NCBI RefSeq assembly: GCF_028290495.1
Contig: NZ_JAQGJT010000091.1
Span: 1 to 32,811, forward strand
Reading direction: 5' to 3'
DNA: 32,811 nucleotides
Source of the DNA: Tardiphaga sp.
Lineage (GTDB): Bacteria; Pseudomonadota; Alphaproteobacteria; Rhizobiales; Xanthobacteraceae
The notes beneath the pieces were generated by a model. It did no database searches. It was given only the letters and a program-made list of their open reading frames with translations, and was not told where the DNA came from. Position 1 is the first letter of the stretch, and every line of letters begins with the position of its first letter. The position numbers were made by a program, and so were the translations under genes. Shown one piece after another: positions 7,251-15,715 of the stretch.

Positions 7251-8696
7251 TCAGGCGGCGATTTTGACGTATTCGAAATCGCCGGGCTTGTTGTCGATGC
7301 CGACCTTCGGCGCGGCAATCCAGTCGGCGTATTTGCCGGGTTCGCTGACCGCCACCATCAGTGACGAAATGAAGTCGCCGTCCTCCGTCGAGGGCAGGTA
7401 ATCGCTCTTCGCTCGCGCCCAGTCCCCATCATTGAGGATGATGCCCGTCGGCGTCGCATTCACGTCACGGAATTCGCCGATCTGGCGATGGAAGGCCGTG
7501 TGCGGCAGTTCGAAGCGGAAATTGACGCCGGCCTTCTCGATGATCTTGTTCCAGCGCTCAACGCCCTTGGCACAATCTGCCGTGTAATCATCGCGAAGCC
7601 GCATGTTCAGTGCGGTCAGCGCCGGTTCGTCGACCAGCTTGATTTCGCCATCGACAAATTTGAGCACCTGGTAGATGTCGTTGGTGAGCCGGTGATCGTC
7701 CTCGATCTTCATTTCCTGGAATCGCCCCTTCAATCCGGAGTTGTAGAAGTTCGCGGCGTTGGTGGATACTTCCGAGCCGAACAGATCGAGCGATAGCGAG
7801 TAATGCAGATTTATCTTCTTCTGCATCGTGGGGAGGTCAATGACGCCGAGCGCACGCACCTTTTCAATGGCGCTGGGGTCTTCGATTCCCGCCGCCTTCA
7901 TCGCCTCGCAGGTTCGCTGCAACACACGGCCGACTCCGGTCTCGCCGACGAACATATGGTGCGCCTCCTCGGTCAGCATGAAGCGGCAAGTGCGCGACAG
8001 TGGATCGAAGCCGGACTGCGCTAGGCTTTCGAGCTGCATCTTGCCGTCACGGTCGGTGAAGAAGGTGAACATGAAGAACGATAGCCAGTCCGGCGTGGCC
8101 TCATTGAAGGCGCCGAGCATGCGCGGCGCATCAGCATCGCCCGAACGACGACGCAGCAAGTCGTCTGCCTCCTCACGACCGTCACGGCCGAAATACTTTT
8201 GCAGGAGATAGACCATCGCCCACAGGTGACGGCCTTCCTCGACATTGACCTGGAACAGGTTGCGCAGATCGTACAGCGACGGCGCGGTCTGGCCGAGATG
8301 GCGCTGCTGCTCGACCGATGCGGGTTCGGTGTCGCCCTGGATCACCACCAGGCGGCGCAGCATCGCGCGATATTCGCCGGGGACTTCCTGCCAGGCGGGT
8401 TCGCCCATATGCTCGCCGAAATTCACCTTGCGCTCGGTATCCTGCGGCGCCAGCAGCACACCCCAGCGATATTCCGGCATCTTGACGTAGTCGAACTTGG
8501 CCCAGCCTTTCGGGTCGACCGATATCGCGGTGCGCAGATAGACCAGCGAATCCTGAAAGCCCTCTGGCCCCATATCGTTCCACCAGTCGAGATAGCCGGG
8601 GTGCCAGCCCTCGAGCGCCTTGAGCACCTGCCGGTCCTCGGTGAGATTCACGTTGTTCGGAATCTTGGTACTATAATCAACATTCATGATGTTCAT
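7251..8696 (-). CDS. boxB: Benzoyl-CoA 2,3-epoxidase oxygenase component BoxB
   Basis: BoxB is the diiron oxygenase that turns benzoyl-CoA into 2,3-epoxybenzoyl-CoA using O2 and electrons from BoxA. At 481 aa it is the normal family length. Two carboxylate/histidine ligand motifs are visible: EEGRH (E153/E154...H157, with LWAMVYLL after it) and TEEAHHMF (E243/E244...H246/H247). Both carry the ExxH spacing of ferritin-like diiron sites. I start at the ATG at 8696, which has GGGAG about 9 bases upstream; a second ATG three codons later is possible. It lies 85 bases after boxC and before boxA, the conserved C-B-A order. No lesions are seen. Confidence 0.95.
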   Translation of the reverse strand: MNIMNVDYSTKIPNNVNLTEDRQVLKALEGWHPGYLDWWNDMGPEGFQDSLVYLRTAISVDPKGWAKFDYVKMPEYRWGVLLAPQDTERKVNFGEHMGEPAWQEVPGEYRAMLRRLVVIQGDTEPASVEQQRHLGQTAPSLYDLRNLFQVNVEEGRHLWAMVYLLQKYFGRDGREEADDLLRRRSGDADAPRMLGAFNEATPDWLSFFMFTFFTDRDGKMQLESLAQSGFDPLSRTCRFMLTEEAHHMFVGETGVGRVLQRTCEAMKAAGIEDPSAIEKVRALGVIDLPTMQKKINLHYSLSLDLFGSEVSTNAANFYNSGLKGRFQEMKIEDDHRLTNDIYQVLKFVDGEIKLVDEPALTALNMRLRDDYTADCAKGVERWNKIIEKAGVNFRFELPHTAFHRQIGEFRDVNATPTGIILNDGDWARAKSDYLPSTEDGDFISSLMVAVSEPGKYADWIAAPKVGIDNKPGDFEYVKIAA

Positions 8697-8781
8697 GGCA
8701 TGATCTCCCGTGGGGGTGTCGGTGTTGGCTCGAAGTGCGGAATGCGAATGGCGGCAGACGGCGCAGCTATTGCGCCCATCG

Positions 8782-10470
8782 CTAGACGCGTGTCATGTCG
8801 AATTGTGCTTTCTGTCCGGTGCCATAGCGCCCGAGCGCGCCGTTTTCGCCGACTGCGTTGGGACGCTGGAATATCCAGTTCTGCCAAGCGGTCAGCCGTG
8901 AGAAGATTTTCGATTCCATCGTCTCGGGACCGACAAAGCGCAGGTTGGCCTCCATGCCGGTGAGGCTGTCCGGCGAGAAGCTGCCGCGCTCTTCGAAGAA
9001 TACGCGGACCTCGTCGTCCCAGTCGATGTCGTCCAGCGCAAACGTCACGAGCCCCAACTCCTCGGCAGCTTCGGCATCGAGCGGTTCGCCAATCCGGGCT
9101 TCGGCGCGCGCAACATCCTCGGGGTCGGCCTGGAAGCGCGACTGCAGCCGCGTCAGGCCGTGACTCATCGGATACGGACCGAAATTCATCGCGCTCAACA
9201 CGATCGCGGGCGGAGCGCGGTTGTCACCCTGCTTCTGGCCGACCAGCATGTAGGAGCGATCGGCCGCGAACACGAGCTCGGCCAGTGTACCGACGAAGCA
9301 TGAGCCGGGCTCGACCAGCGTTACCAGCGTGCGCGACGTGACGTCGATCCGCTTCAGAACCCGCTTCCAGTACTGCCTGATCTCGTTGACCAGCCAGTGC
9401 GACTTATTGGCTTCGAGGAAAGCGTCATGCGCCAGCACATTGCCGCTGTCGCCGTGAGACTTGAACACCAGCATCGCGGTTTCGAGTTCATTGATCCGCA
9501 GGTGCAGGATCGCGTCGTCGAGTTCGCGCGCTACCTGCAACGACCAGAAGCCGGCAGCCTGCGCGATCATGGCATCGACATCAGCCGGGGCCGAATGGTC
9601 CGGCGCCTTGATGGAGATGGTCGCGATGCGCTCGGTGCGGTTGATATCGACGTTCACCAGGCCGTAGCGAATGCCCGCCTCCTCCACGCTGCGGCTGATC
9701 GGCGACAGCTTGATGCCCTTCCCGTTGCCGTTACGCTTCGATGCCGCCGCGAATTCTTTCGTGCGTTCCGTGACCTTCGCTTCCAGCTTGCTGTTCGGGA
9801 TGATTTCATCCACCAGCCGCCAGGAGACGGCGCGCTTGCCCTTGATGCCTTCCTCTATGGTGCAGAAATAGTCCGCATGGTCACGGCGGACCTTGCGCTT
9901 GTCGACGACGCGCGTCAGCCCGCCGGTGCCGGGCAGCACCGCCAGCAGCGGCACCTCCGGCAGCGACACGGCGGCGGAGCCGTCGTCGGCCATGATGATG
10001 TGGTCGGTGGCCAGCGCCAGTTCATAGCCGCCGCCGGCTGCCGTGCCGTTGACGACGGTAATGAAACGCTGACCGGAATATTCGCTGGAATCCTCGAAGC
10101 CGTTGCGCGTTTCGTTGGTGAACTTGCAGAAGTTGACCTTGTGGGCGTGGGTGGCGCCGGCCAGCATGCGAATATTGGCGCCGGCGCAAAACACGCGGTT
10201 CTTGCCGGAGCGCAGCACGACCACTTTGACCTCGGGATGTTCGAAGCGAAGCCGCTGCACGGCATCCGCCAGTTCGATATCCACACCGAGATCGTAGGAG
10301 TTCAACTTCAGCTGATAACCTTCGAACAGACCACCATTCTCGTCGACGTCCATGGTGAGCGTTGCCACGTCTCCGTCCACCGCCAGCCTCCAATGCCGGT
10401 AGCGCGACGGGTCGGTTTGAAAGTCGATGAATTTTGCACCGTTCGCGAGAACGCGTTGCTCAGCAGCCAT
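8782..10470 (-). CDS. boxC: 2,3-Epoxybenzoyl-CoA dihydrolase BoxC
   Basis: BoxC opens the epoxide ring with two water molecules, giving 3,4-dehydroadipyl-CoA semialdehyde and formate. It is a double-length crotonase-superfamily protein (562 aa). The N-terminal half has the crotonase core, with the oxyanion-hole segments FCAGANI (94-100) and NGTAAGGGYELALATD (141-156). The C-terminal half (about 281-562) is a degenerate second module. It is the first gene of the boxC-boxB-boxA run, with about 74 bases to the upstream DUF309 gene. That gap contains a striking near-palindrome (10508-10527), so boxC probably has its own promoter. The end reads ...FDMTRV, typical of BoxC. Confidence 0.95.
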   Translation of the reverse strand: MAAEQRVLANGAKFIDFQTDPSRYRHWRLAVDGDVATLTMDVDENGGLFEGYQLKLNSYDLGVDIELADAVQRLRFEHPEVKVVVLRSGKNRVFCAGANIRMLAGATHAHKVNFCKFTNETRNGFEDSSEYSGQRFITVVNGTAAGGGYELALATDHIIMADDGSAAVSLPEVPLLAVLPGTGGLTRVVDKRKVRRDHADYFCTIEEGIKGKRAVSWRLVDEIIPNSKLEAKVTERTKEFAAASKRNGNGKGIKLSPISRSVEEAGIRYGLVNVDINRTERIATISIKAPDHSAPADVDAMIAQAAGFWSLQVARELDDAILHLRINELETAMLVFKSHGDSGNVLAHDAFLEANKSHWLVNEIRQYWKRVLKRIDVTSRTLVTLVEPGSCFVGTLAELVFAADRSYMLVGQKQGDNRAPPAIVLSAMNFGPYPMSHGLTRLQSRFQADPEDVARAEARIGEPLDAEAAEELGLVTFALDDIDWDDEVRVFFEERGSFSPDSLTGMEANLRFVGPETMESKIFSRLTAWQNWIFQRPNAVGENGALGRYGTGQKAQFDMTRV

Positions 10471-10507
10471 GATCTACCCTGACTTTATCGGCGTATTCGC
10501 CTCGGTT

Positions 10508-10527
10508 ACATGCATAATAATGCATGT
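10508..10527 (-). promoter_or_regulatory. Candidate BoxR operator upstream of boxC
   Basis: ACATGCAT (10508-10515) and ATGCATGT (10520-10527) are exact reverse complements around AATA, giving TGCA-N6-TGCA. TGCA repeats in palindromes are the known recognition feature of the related regulator BzdR. The core TGCATAATAATGCA (10511-10524) closely matches 14-bp sites upstream of the benzoate-CoA ligase/boxR and of the first ABC receptor. ATAAAGTC follows at 10532-10539, as it does beside the ligase/boxR site. Confidence 0.6.
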
Positions 10528-10544
10528 TTAGATAAAGTCCAGCG

Positions 10545-11063
10545 TCATGCTGCCAAAAAGATGTATTTTGTTGCATAGTCCGAGGCGAAGCGCGACGGTG
10601 TTTCATCTGCCGCCTGCGATTGTTTTGCGATGACCGCGCGAAGCGCCTGACTGTTAAAAGTCGCGGCAAAACTGGCGGCGGACCCGGTCGCCTGGCGCAT
10701 CTCGAATTCGGTCAAGTCGGCGAGCGCTTCGCGCAACAACTTGCGCAGCGCGTTTGCCCTGCTCATTTTCCGCTTGAGGTTGGCATTAGCGACCTGAATG
10801 CAGGCGCGGAGCAGGATGCGGTCGCGGCCGCCTTGCGGCGCGGCCTTCCAGACCGCTTCGAGAACTTCGTGCGACTCCCAGAAGAACCCGGCATCGTTCA
10901 GCGCAAGGCCGTAGCGGAGCGCGGCATCGTTCGACGGCACGAAGCCGTCATATCGCGTCGGCACCAGGGCCTTGGCCTGGCTCAGCGTGTCATGATCGGC
11001 GGACTGCCGGCCATCACCGGCAGTCCAGGCCCAACGCGGAAGCGGCATGCCAGCGGCGGTCAT
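10545..11063 (-). CDS. DUF309 family protein in the box operon
   Basis: The 172-residue soluble protein carries the DUF309 core: FFWESHEVLEAVW at residues 60-72, then an all-helical stretch (LRACIQVANANLKRKM) to about residue 105. The function of DUF309 is not known to me; the invariant ExHE-type motif suggests a metal or ligand pocket. It starts 6 bases after the stop of the alpha/beta hydrolase gene and is surely co-transcribed with it and with benzoate-CoA ligase. Its presence inside a benzoyl-CoA operon points to a supporting role in CoA-ester or reactive-intermediate handling, but that is inference. The C-terminal third is less conserved in appearance. Confidence 0.8.
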   Translation of the reverse strand: MTAAGMPLPRWAWTAGDGRQSADHDTLSQAKALVPTRYDGFVPSNDAALRYGLALNDAGFFWESHEVLEAVWKAAPQGGRDRILLRACIQVANANLKRKMSRANALRKLLREALADLTEFEMRQATGSAASFAATFNSQALRAVIAKQSQAADETPSRFASDYATKYIFLAA

Positions 11064-11069
11064 AAGCCG

Positions 11070-11888
11070 TTAAGCTGCGCGCAGCGTACCTTCGCCATGT
11101 AAATGAAGCAGCCGGTTGGCGAATTCCGTGACCGCCTTCAACGTCGCATCCGCAGCCTCGCGATGCGGTGAATGTGCCGCACCCGCAATGATTTCGACAT
11201 CGACAGGGCAATAGCATTCGGCCTCGGCAATCTCGATCTGCTTCATCGTGCCGTAATGATCGTCAGCGCCCTGCACAATTTGCACGGGGACGCGGACATA
11301 GGCGAGAAAGTCCGAGATATCCCAGGTGCGGAATGCGGGATCGAGCCACGCACCGTTCCAGCCATAGAAGGCATTGTCGACGTCGCCGTGCCAGCGCGCG
11401 AGCTTGGGTTTCAGATCGCCCTCCTCGTACGACTTCTTGATCTCGGCGATCGACTGTACCGAAATGTCCTCGACAACAAAATGCGGAGCGATCAGCGAGA
11501 TGCCGCGAATGCGATGATCCTGGATGCCGCCGGCATAAATCGTCGCAATCGAGCCGCCATCGGAATGCCCGACCAGCAGTCCGCGCCGAAAGCCGATCGC
11601 ATCGAGCAGACGCGGCAGAACCTCGAGCGCCTCGACGTGCATATATTCGAGTGGACGCGGCAGCGTCACGGGACTTGATGCGCCGTAGCCTGCGCGTGAA
11701 TAGACGAACACGCCCGCACCCGTCGCCTGCTGCAGCCTGTCCGGAAATTCGCCCCAAAGCGCAGCAGAGCCGAGCCCCTCGTGGAGCAGCACAATGGTCG
11801 GCCCATCGGCCGGCGCTGGACCGATCATGCGGTATTCGAGATCGGACGATCCAATCGTCAGCATGCCAGCAGGCTTCAAGGCGCTCAT
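11070..11888 (-). CDS. Alpha/beta hydrolase of the box operon
   Basis: A 272-residue alpha/beta-hydrolase-fold enzyme. The oxyanion-hole segment LLHEGLG is at residues 34-40 and the nucleophile elbow GHSDGGS at 107-113 (Ser109). An acid residue lies in VQGADDHYG and the catalytic His in GAAHSPHR near the C-terminus. It lacks a signal peptide. The substrate is unknown; a thioesterase, lactonase or meta-cleavage-like hydrolase are all possible. In this operon it sits directly after benzoate-CoA ligase (21-base gap) and before DUF309, so a housekeeping hydrolase that recovers CoA from dead-end thioesters is a reasonable guess. The ATG at 11888 has GGAG 8 bases upstream; another ATG at 11900 has a weaker site. 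Confidence 0.85.
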   Translation of the reverse strand: MSALKPAGMLTIGSSDLEYRMIGPAPADGPTIVLLHEGLGSAALWGEFPDRLQQATGAGVFVYSRAGYGASSPVTLPRPLEYMHVEALEVLPRLLDAIGFRRGLLVGHSDGGSIATIYAGGIQDHRIRGISLIAPHFVVEDISVQSIAEIKKSYEEGDLKPKLARWHGDVDNAFYGWNGAWLDPAFRTWDISDFLAYVRVPVQIVQGADDHYGTMKQIEIAEAECYCPVDVEIIAGAAHSPHREAADATLKAVTEFANRLLHLHGEGTLRAA

Positions 11889-11909
11889 GGGAAACTCCAT
11901 TGTCTTGCT

Positions 11910-13460
11910 TCAGGCGGCGGCGCCGTTACGCAACTTGAACCGCTGGATCTTGCCAGTGGCGGTTTTCGGCAGGGAATCGACCACCTCGATCCAGCGCGGA
12001 TATTTCCACGGACCGATCTTCCGCTTCACGTGGTCCTTCAGAGATTCGTGCAATCCATCCCGCAGCGCCATCGGCCTCAGCACGATGAAGGCTTTTGGCT
12101 TCAGCAGGCCCTCGGCATCTGCTTCCGGGATCACGGCGGCCTCAAGCACCGCCGGATGCGTGATCAACGCGCTCTCCACCTCGAACGGCGAAACCCAGAT
12201 GCCTGAAACCTTGAACATGTCATCGGCGCGACCGCAGAATGTGTAGCGTCCTTCGGAATCACGGATGTATTTGTCGCCCGTGCGCGTCCAGTGTCCCTCA
12301 AACGTGTGGCGACTCTTGCTGCGCTGGTTCCAGTACCCCTCGCCGGCCGACGGCGCATCGACGAGCAACTCGCCGATCTCGCCGTCCGCAATATCGAGCC
12401 CCGCTTCATCGACGAGGCGAACGCGGTAACCCGGCACGGGCCGACCGGAGGTGCCGTATCGAACGTCACCCGGCCGGTTCGACAGGAAGATGTGCAGCAA
12501 CTCGGTCGAACCGACGCCGTCGAGAATGTCGACGCCAAACCGGCTCTTCCAGCCGTTGCCGACCGACTCCGGCAACGCCTCGCCAGCCGAGGTGCAGACA
12601 CGCAAGCGCGTGAAACCGCCGTCGTGCTTGGAAGCTTCGTCGTTCAACATTGCGGCGAACAACGTCGGAACACCGAAAAAAATGCTGGGATTGTAGCGAC
12701 GCATCAGGCCGAACATCGTGGCCGGCGTCGGGCGCTCTGAGTTGAGCACAGTGGTGGCGCCAACCGACATCGGGAATGTGAGCGCGTTCCCAAGGCCATA
12801 AGCGAAAAACAACTTTGCCGCCGACAGTCCGACATCATCTTCGCGAATGCCCAATACCCGACTGGCGTAGGTCGTCGCGGTCGCCTCTAGGCTAGCGTGC
12901 AGATGCCGGACCCCTTTTGGCATGCCCGTCGATCCCGACGAGTAGAGCCAGAAGGCGGGTTCGTCCGCATGGGTGCCGACGGTCTTGAAGGCTTCGCTTT
13001 CGCCGGCCATCTCGTTGGCCAGGCATTTATGGCCGTCGGTCTCGGCGCCCGCGACGATGACGTGCTCGAGATCCGGCAACCGGCCTAGCACGTCATGCAC
13101 CACCGGGAGCAGCGTGCTGGAAATGAAGAGCACGCGCGCGCGGCAGTCGGCAAGAACGTAGGCGTACTGCTCGCTCGTCAGCAGCGTGTTCAATGGCACC
13201 GGAATGATGCCGGCCCGGATCGCGCCAAGGAACACAACGGGGAAATCCACCGTGTCCAGCATGATCATGGCCACGCGCTCTTCGCGGCGGGTGCCGACCC
13301 GCTTCAGGAGGTTGGCGAGCTGGCAGCTTTTTGCCTGCAACGCGCCGTACGTCAGCTCGGATACGGTATCGGTGAAAGCCAGCTTGTCACCGCGCCCCTC
13401 GTCGATGTTGCGGTCCAACAGCCAGGTCACTGCATTGTAAGAATCGGACAGCCCACTCAT
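11910..13460 (-). CDS. bclA: Benzoate-CoA ligase
   Basis: This AMP-forming ligase activates benzoate to benzoyl-CoA with ATP and CoA, the entry step of the box pathway. The 516-residue protein has the P-loop motif YSSGSTGMPKGVRH (173-186), the acidic motif around GVGSTELLH, TGDKYIRDSEG with the GRADDMFKVSG hinge, and the C-terminal catalytic lysine K504 in KTATGKIQR. The residues before the P-loop and the DVGLSAAKLFFAYGLGN segment are typical of benzoate/aryl-CoA ligases of the BclA/BadA type. It is the first gene of the minus-strand operon and is divergent from boxR; a palindrome at 13524-13537 lies between them. Close specificity relatives (2-aminobenzoate or 4-hydroxybenzoate ligases) are less likely in this context. 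Confidence 0.92.
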   Translation of the reverse strand: MSGLSDSYNAVTWLLDRNIDEGRGDKLAFTDTVSELTYGALQAKSCQLANLLKRVGTRREERVAMIMLDTVDFPVVFLGAIRAGIIPVPLNTLLTSEQYAYVLADCRARVLFISSTLLPVVHDVLGRLPDLEHVIVAGAETDGHKCLANEMAGESEAFKTVGTHADEPAFWLYSSGSTGMPKGVRHLHASLEATATTYASRVLGIREDDVGLSAAKLFFAYGLGNALTFPMSVGATTVLNSERPTPATMFGLMRRYNPSIFFGVPTLFAAMLNDEASKHDGGFTRLRVCTSAGEALPESVGNGWKSRFGVDILDGVGSTELLHIFLSNRPGDVRYGTSGRPVPGYRVRLVDEAGLDIADGEIGELLVDAPSAGEGYWNQRSKSRHTFEGHWTRTGDKYIRDSEGRYTFCGRADDMFKVSGIWVSPFEVESALITHPAVLEAAVIPEADAEGLLKPKAFIVLRPMALRDGLHESLKDHVKRKIGPWKYPRWIEVVDSLPKTATGKIQRFKLRNGAAA

Positions 13461-13523
13461 GATGCTGTGACACCCTTGGTGCTTCCATCGCCGTTTTTCA
13501 CGGTCAGCTCCCTACGGTTCTTT

Positions 13524-13537
13524 TGAATTATAATTCA
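13524..13537. promoter_or_regulatory. Candidate BoxR operator between bclA and boxR
   Basis: TGAATTATAATTCA is a perfect 14-bp palindrome in the divergent bclA/boxR promoter region. It contains TATAAT on both strands, so a protein bound here would cover the likely -10 of both genes. It shares the pattern TGMATWATAATKCA with the boxC site, and ATAAAGTC follows at 13539-13546. TGCA itself is absent here. Confidence 0.55.
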
Positions 13538-13611
13538 TATAAAGTCATTGGTTCCGGTTGCTGTCAACCGATTTCGGCACTATGTTTCATCTACCGTCCT
13601 TGAGCCAGCGA

Positions 13612-14526
13612 ATGATGACCGACCAACCCGATCCAGAGACCGACTTTCTCGAACAGTTGGGTCAGCGCGTGCGCACGATGCGTGGGCTTCGTGGCATGTC
13701 GCGCAAGGTGCTCGCCAAGGTCTCGGGCATTTCGGAACGCTACATCGCACAGCTCGAAGGCGGCAAAGGCAACGTGTCGATCATTCTGCTTCGCCGGGTT
13801 GCCCAAGCGATGGGTGCCCATCTTGAAGACCTCATTTCGGCCGGCGGAATGGTCGAAGACTGGCCCGTCATCCGCGACCTCGTCCGAAACGGAACGCCGG
13901 CGCAGATCGCACAGGCTAAGGATATTCTGGCTGGTCGCGGCCTCAGCAAACTTCATCTTCGCACGCCGTTCAACGGCATCGCCTTGATCGGGCTTCGCGG
14001 CGCCGGCAAATCGACGCTTGGAAAGCTGCTCGCGGACAAGATCGGCTGGGCATTCGTCGAGCTCAACAAGGAGATCGAACATCAGAACGGGCTTTCGATC
14101 GCCGAGATCATCGCTATGTACGGCCAGGAAGGTTTCCGGCGCCTGGAGCAGACCGCGCTGAACAATCTTCTGGCCGGCAAGGAGCCCGTCGTTCTGGCGA
14201 CCGGCGGCGGCATCGTATCCGAGCCGCTGACCTTCGATCGCGTATTGTCGTCGTTTTATACGATCTGGCTGAAAGCAAAGCCCGAGGAGCATATGGCGCG
14301 GGTCAGGCGCCAGGGAGACCTGCGCCCGATGGCCGACGATCGCTCGGCGATGCAGGAACTGCGGACCATCCTGCTGAGCCGCGAGCCGCTCTACGCCCGA
14401 GCATCCACCACCGTGGATACCGCGGGCCTCAGCAAGGAAAAGGCAGCGTCGCAGCTGGTCAGCGCCGTATCCCGCATTCTTGATACCAATGCCGAGGCGT
14501 TCGGCCTGCGTAGCGCCGCGTCGTGA
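13612..14526 (+). CDS. boxR: BoxR-type regulator: XRE DNA-binding domain fused to a shikimate-kinase-like domain
   Basis: BoxR/BzdR proteins are repressors that release DNA when benzoyl-CoA binds. Residues 15-76 form an XRE/Cro-type helix-turn-helix (RGMSRKVLAKVSGISERYIA). Residues from about 120 to the end resemble shikimate kinase I, with a Walker A GLRGAGKST at 127-135 and ATGGGIV at 196-202. In this family the kinase fold senses the CoA ester and does no catalysis. I choose the ATG at 13612 (304 aa) because homologous proteins start shortly before the HTH; a second ATG at 13615, a third at 13582 and an upstream TTG at 13558 are also in frame, and none has a strong ribosome-binding site. 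It is divergent from bclA and overlaps the next gene by 4 bases. Confidence 0.9.
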   Translation: MMTDQPDPETDFLEQLGQRVRTMRGLRGMSRKVLAKVSGISERYIAQLEGGKGNVSIILLRRVAQAMGAHLEDLISAGGMVEDWPVIRDLVRNGTPAQIAQAKDILAGRGLSKLHLRTPFNGIALIGLRGAGKSTLGKLLADKIGWAFVELNKEIEHQNGLSIAEIIAMYGQEGFRRLEQTALNNLLAGKEPVVLATGGGIVSEPLTFDRVLSSFYTIWLKAKPEEHMARVRRQGDLRPMADDRSAMQELRTILLSREPLYARASTTVDTAGLSKEKAASQLVSAVSRILDTNAEAFGLRSAAS

Positions 14527-14996
14527 CCCTTGGCGAAATGCTGAAGGTGCGCGGCTTCGACCCGCTCGGCATGATCGCCATCCGCAACAGCTTGCATCCC
14601 GACGACATGTCTTCGGATTTCCGCAGCTTGGCAGATGTGATCGGCGCCAATGCGCTTTCCATGTATGACCGCATGCAGGATGGCCCGCAAATTGCGCATC
14701 AGGCGCTGGTGATGTCATTCGCGGCCATGGCCGACGGACGCGCGCACCTCACCGGGCTGCGGACCTTCCTGCTGCGCCGACAGGGAATTGTCCCCGGAGA
14801 CATCGTCTACGACTACGATGCCGCCCATCTGCTTCACAGCTTCATTGCTCGCGCCGAAACGCCTTGCTTTTACGATGCGATCGAGCAAAGCGGCCTCGAT
14901 GATCTGATCGGTCAACTCGTAGTGCAATGGCCTGAGCCGCTTACGGACAACATCCTCGCGGCCAACCATCGCGGCCTTACGGTCGTCGCATCGTGA
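14523..14996 (+). CDS. Uncharacterised 157-residue protein translationally coupled to boxR
   Basis: The GTG start overlaps the boxR stop (GTGA), a sign of translational coupling. The protein is soluble, without signal or membrane segments. It begins MTLGEMLKVRGFDPLGMIAIRN, has a middle helix (MYDRMQDGPQIAHQALVMSF) and ends with DNILAANHRGLTVVAS. I cannot assign a family with confidence. The 'gene name in first helix, then ...VIRH...' layout weakly recalls the N-terminal domain found in front of some GIY-YIG nucleases, but no GIY-YIG domain is present. By position it could modify BoxR activity or sense a pathway compound. It converges with the ABC ATPase gene, whose stop is only 8 bases away. 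Confidence 0.7.
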   Translation: MTLGEMLKVRGFDPLGMIAIRNSLHPDDMSSDFRSLADVIGANALSMYDRMQDGPQIAHQALVMSFAAMADGRAHLTGLRTFLLRRQGIVPGDIVYDYDAAHLLHSFIARAETPCFYDAIEQSGLDDLIGQLVVQWPEPLTDNILAANHRGLTVVAS

Positions 14997-15004
14997 TTGC
15001 TGGA

Positions 15005-15715
15005 CTAAATACCGAGATGGCGTTCGAGCAAGTCCTGTCGGCTTGCCAGCGCATCCGGCGTACCGTCGAACACGACGCAGCCCTTCGACAGCATGACCAT
15101 GCGGTCGACCACTTTAGACAGGCTGCGGAAGTCCTTGTCGACCACCAGCGTCGCAATCCCCTCGCTGCGGATCACCGCAAGCGTTTTCCAAATCGTCTGC
15201 GCTACCAGGGGTGCCAGGCCTTCGGTCGCCTCATCGATCATGATCATGTCGGGGTTGGTCATCAGTGCCCGGCCGATCGTCAGCATCTGCTGCTCGCCGC
15301 CGGAGAGCTGATGGCCACCGTTGTTGCGGCGCTGATGCAGGCGGGGGAACAGGTCGAAGACCTTGGCCAGTGTCGAGTCATGACGACCGTCACCGCCGGC
15401 ACGGGCGGCCATGACGAGGTTCTCCGTCACGGATAGCGAGCCGAAGATTCCCCTGCCCTCCGGCACCATCGCCAGGCCGAGGCGGGAAATCGTCTCGGGC
15501 GGCGCATGCCGGATATCGTTGCCGTGGAGCCGGAGTGATCCGCGACAACCGGACATCAGGCCCATCAGCGAACGCAGCAGCGTTGTCTTTCCCATGCCGT
15601 TGCGGCCGATCAGCGCCACCTGCTCGCCACGCGAAAACTTCAGATCGACGCCATGCAGGATCTGGCTGGCGCCGTAAAAGGCATCGAGCCGTTCCGCCTC
15701 AAGCAGCGACGTCAT
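15005..15715 (-). CDS. LivF-type ABC transporter ATPase (system 1)
   Basis: One of two ATP-hydrolysing subunits of a LIV-type importer in the inner membrane. At 236 aa it is normal for LivF. Walker A is GRNGMGKT (37-44), the signature LSGGEQQ is at 137-143, and Walker B is MIMIDEA (157-163). The D-K in VVDKDF replaces the more usual E-Q of LivF; the second transporter in this window shows the same change. Its ATG overlaps the LivG stop by 4 bases (ATGA). It is the last gene of the five-gene operon and ends 8 bases from the convergent boxR-coupled gene. Confidence 0.92.
   Translation of the reverse strand: MTSLLEAERLDAFYGASQILHGVDLKFSRGEQVALIGRNGMGKTTLLRSLMGLMSGCRGSLRLHGNDIRHAPPETISRLGLAMVPEGRGIFGSLSVTENLVMAARAGGDGRHDSTLAKVFDLFPRLHQRRNNGGHQLSGGEQQMLTIGRALMTNPDMIMIDEATEGLAPLVAQTIWKTLAVIRSEGIATLVVDKDFRSLSKVVDRMVMLSKGCVVFDGTPDALASRQDLLERHLGI

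Noticed and set aside
9397..10482. Plus-strand open frame of 361 codons
   Set aside because: Antisense to boxC, with low-complexity composition.
13591..14718. Minus-strand open frame of 375 codons
   Set aside because: Antisense to boxR, whose HTH and Walker A motifs are unambiguous on the plus strand.
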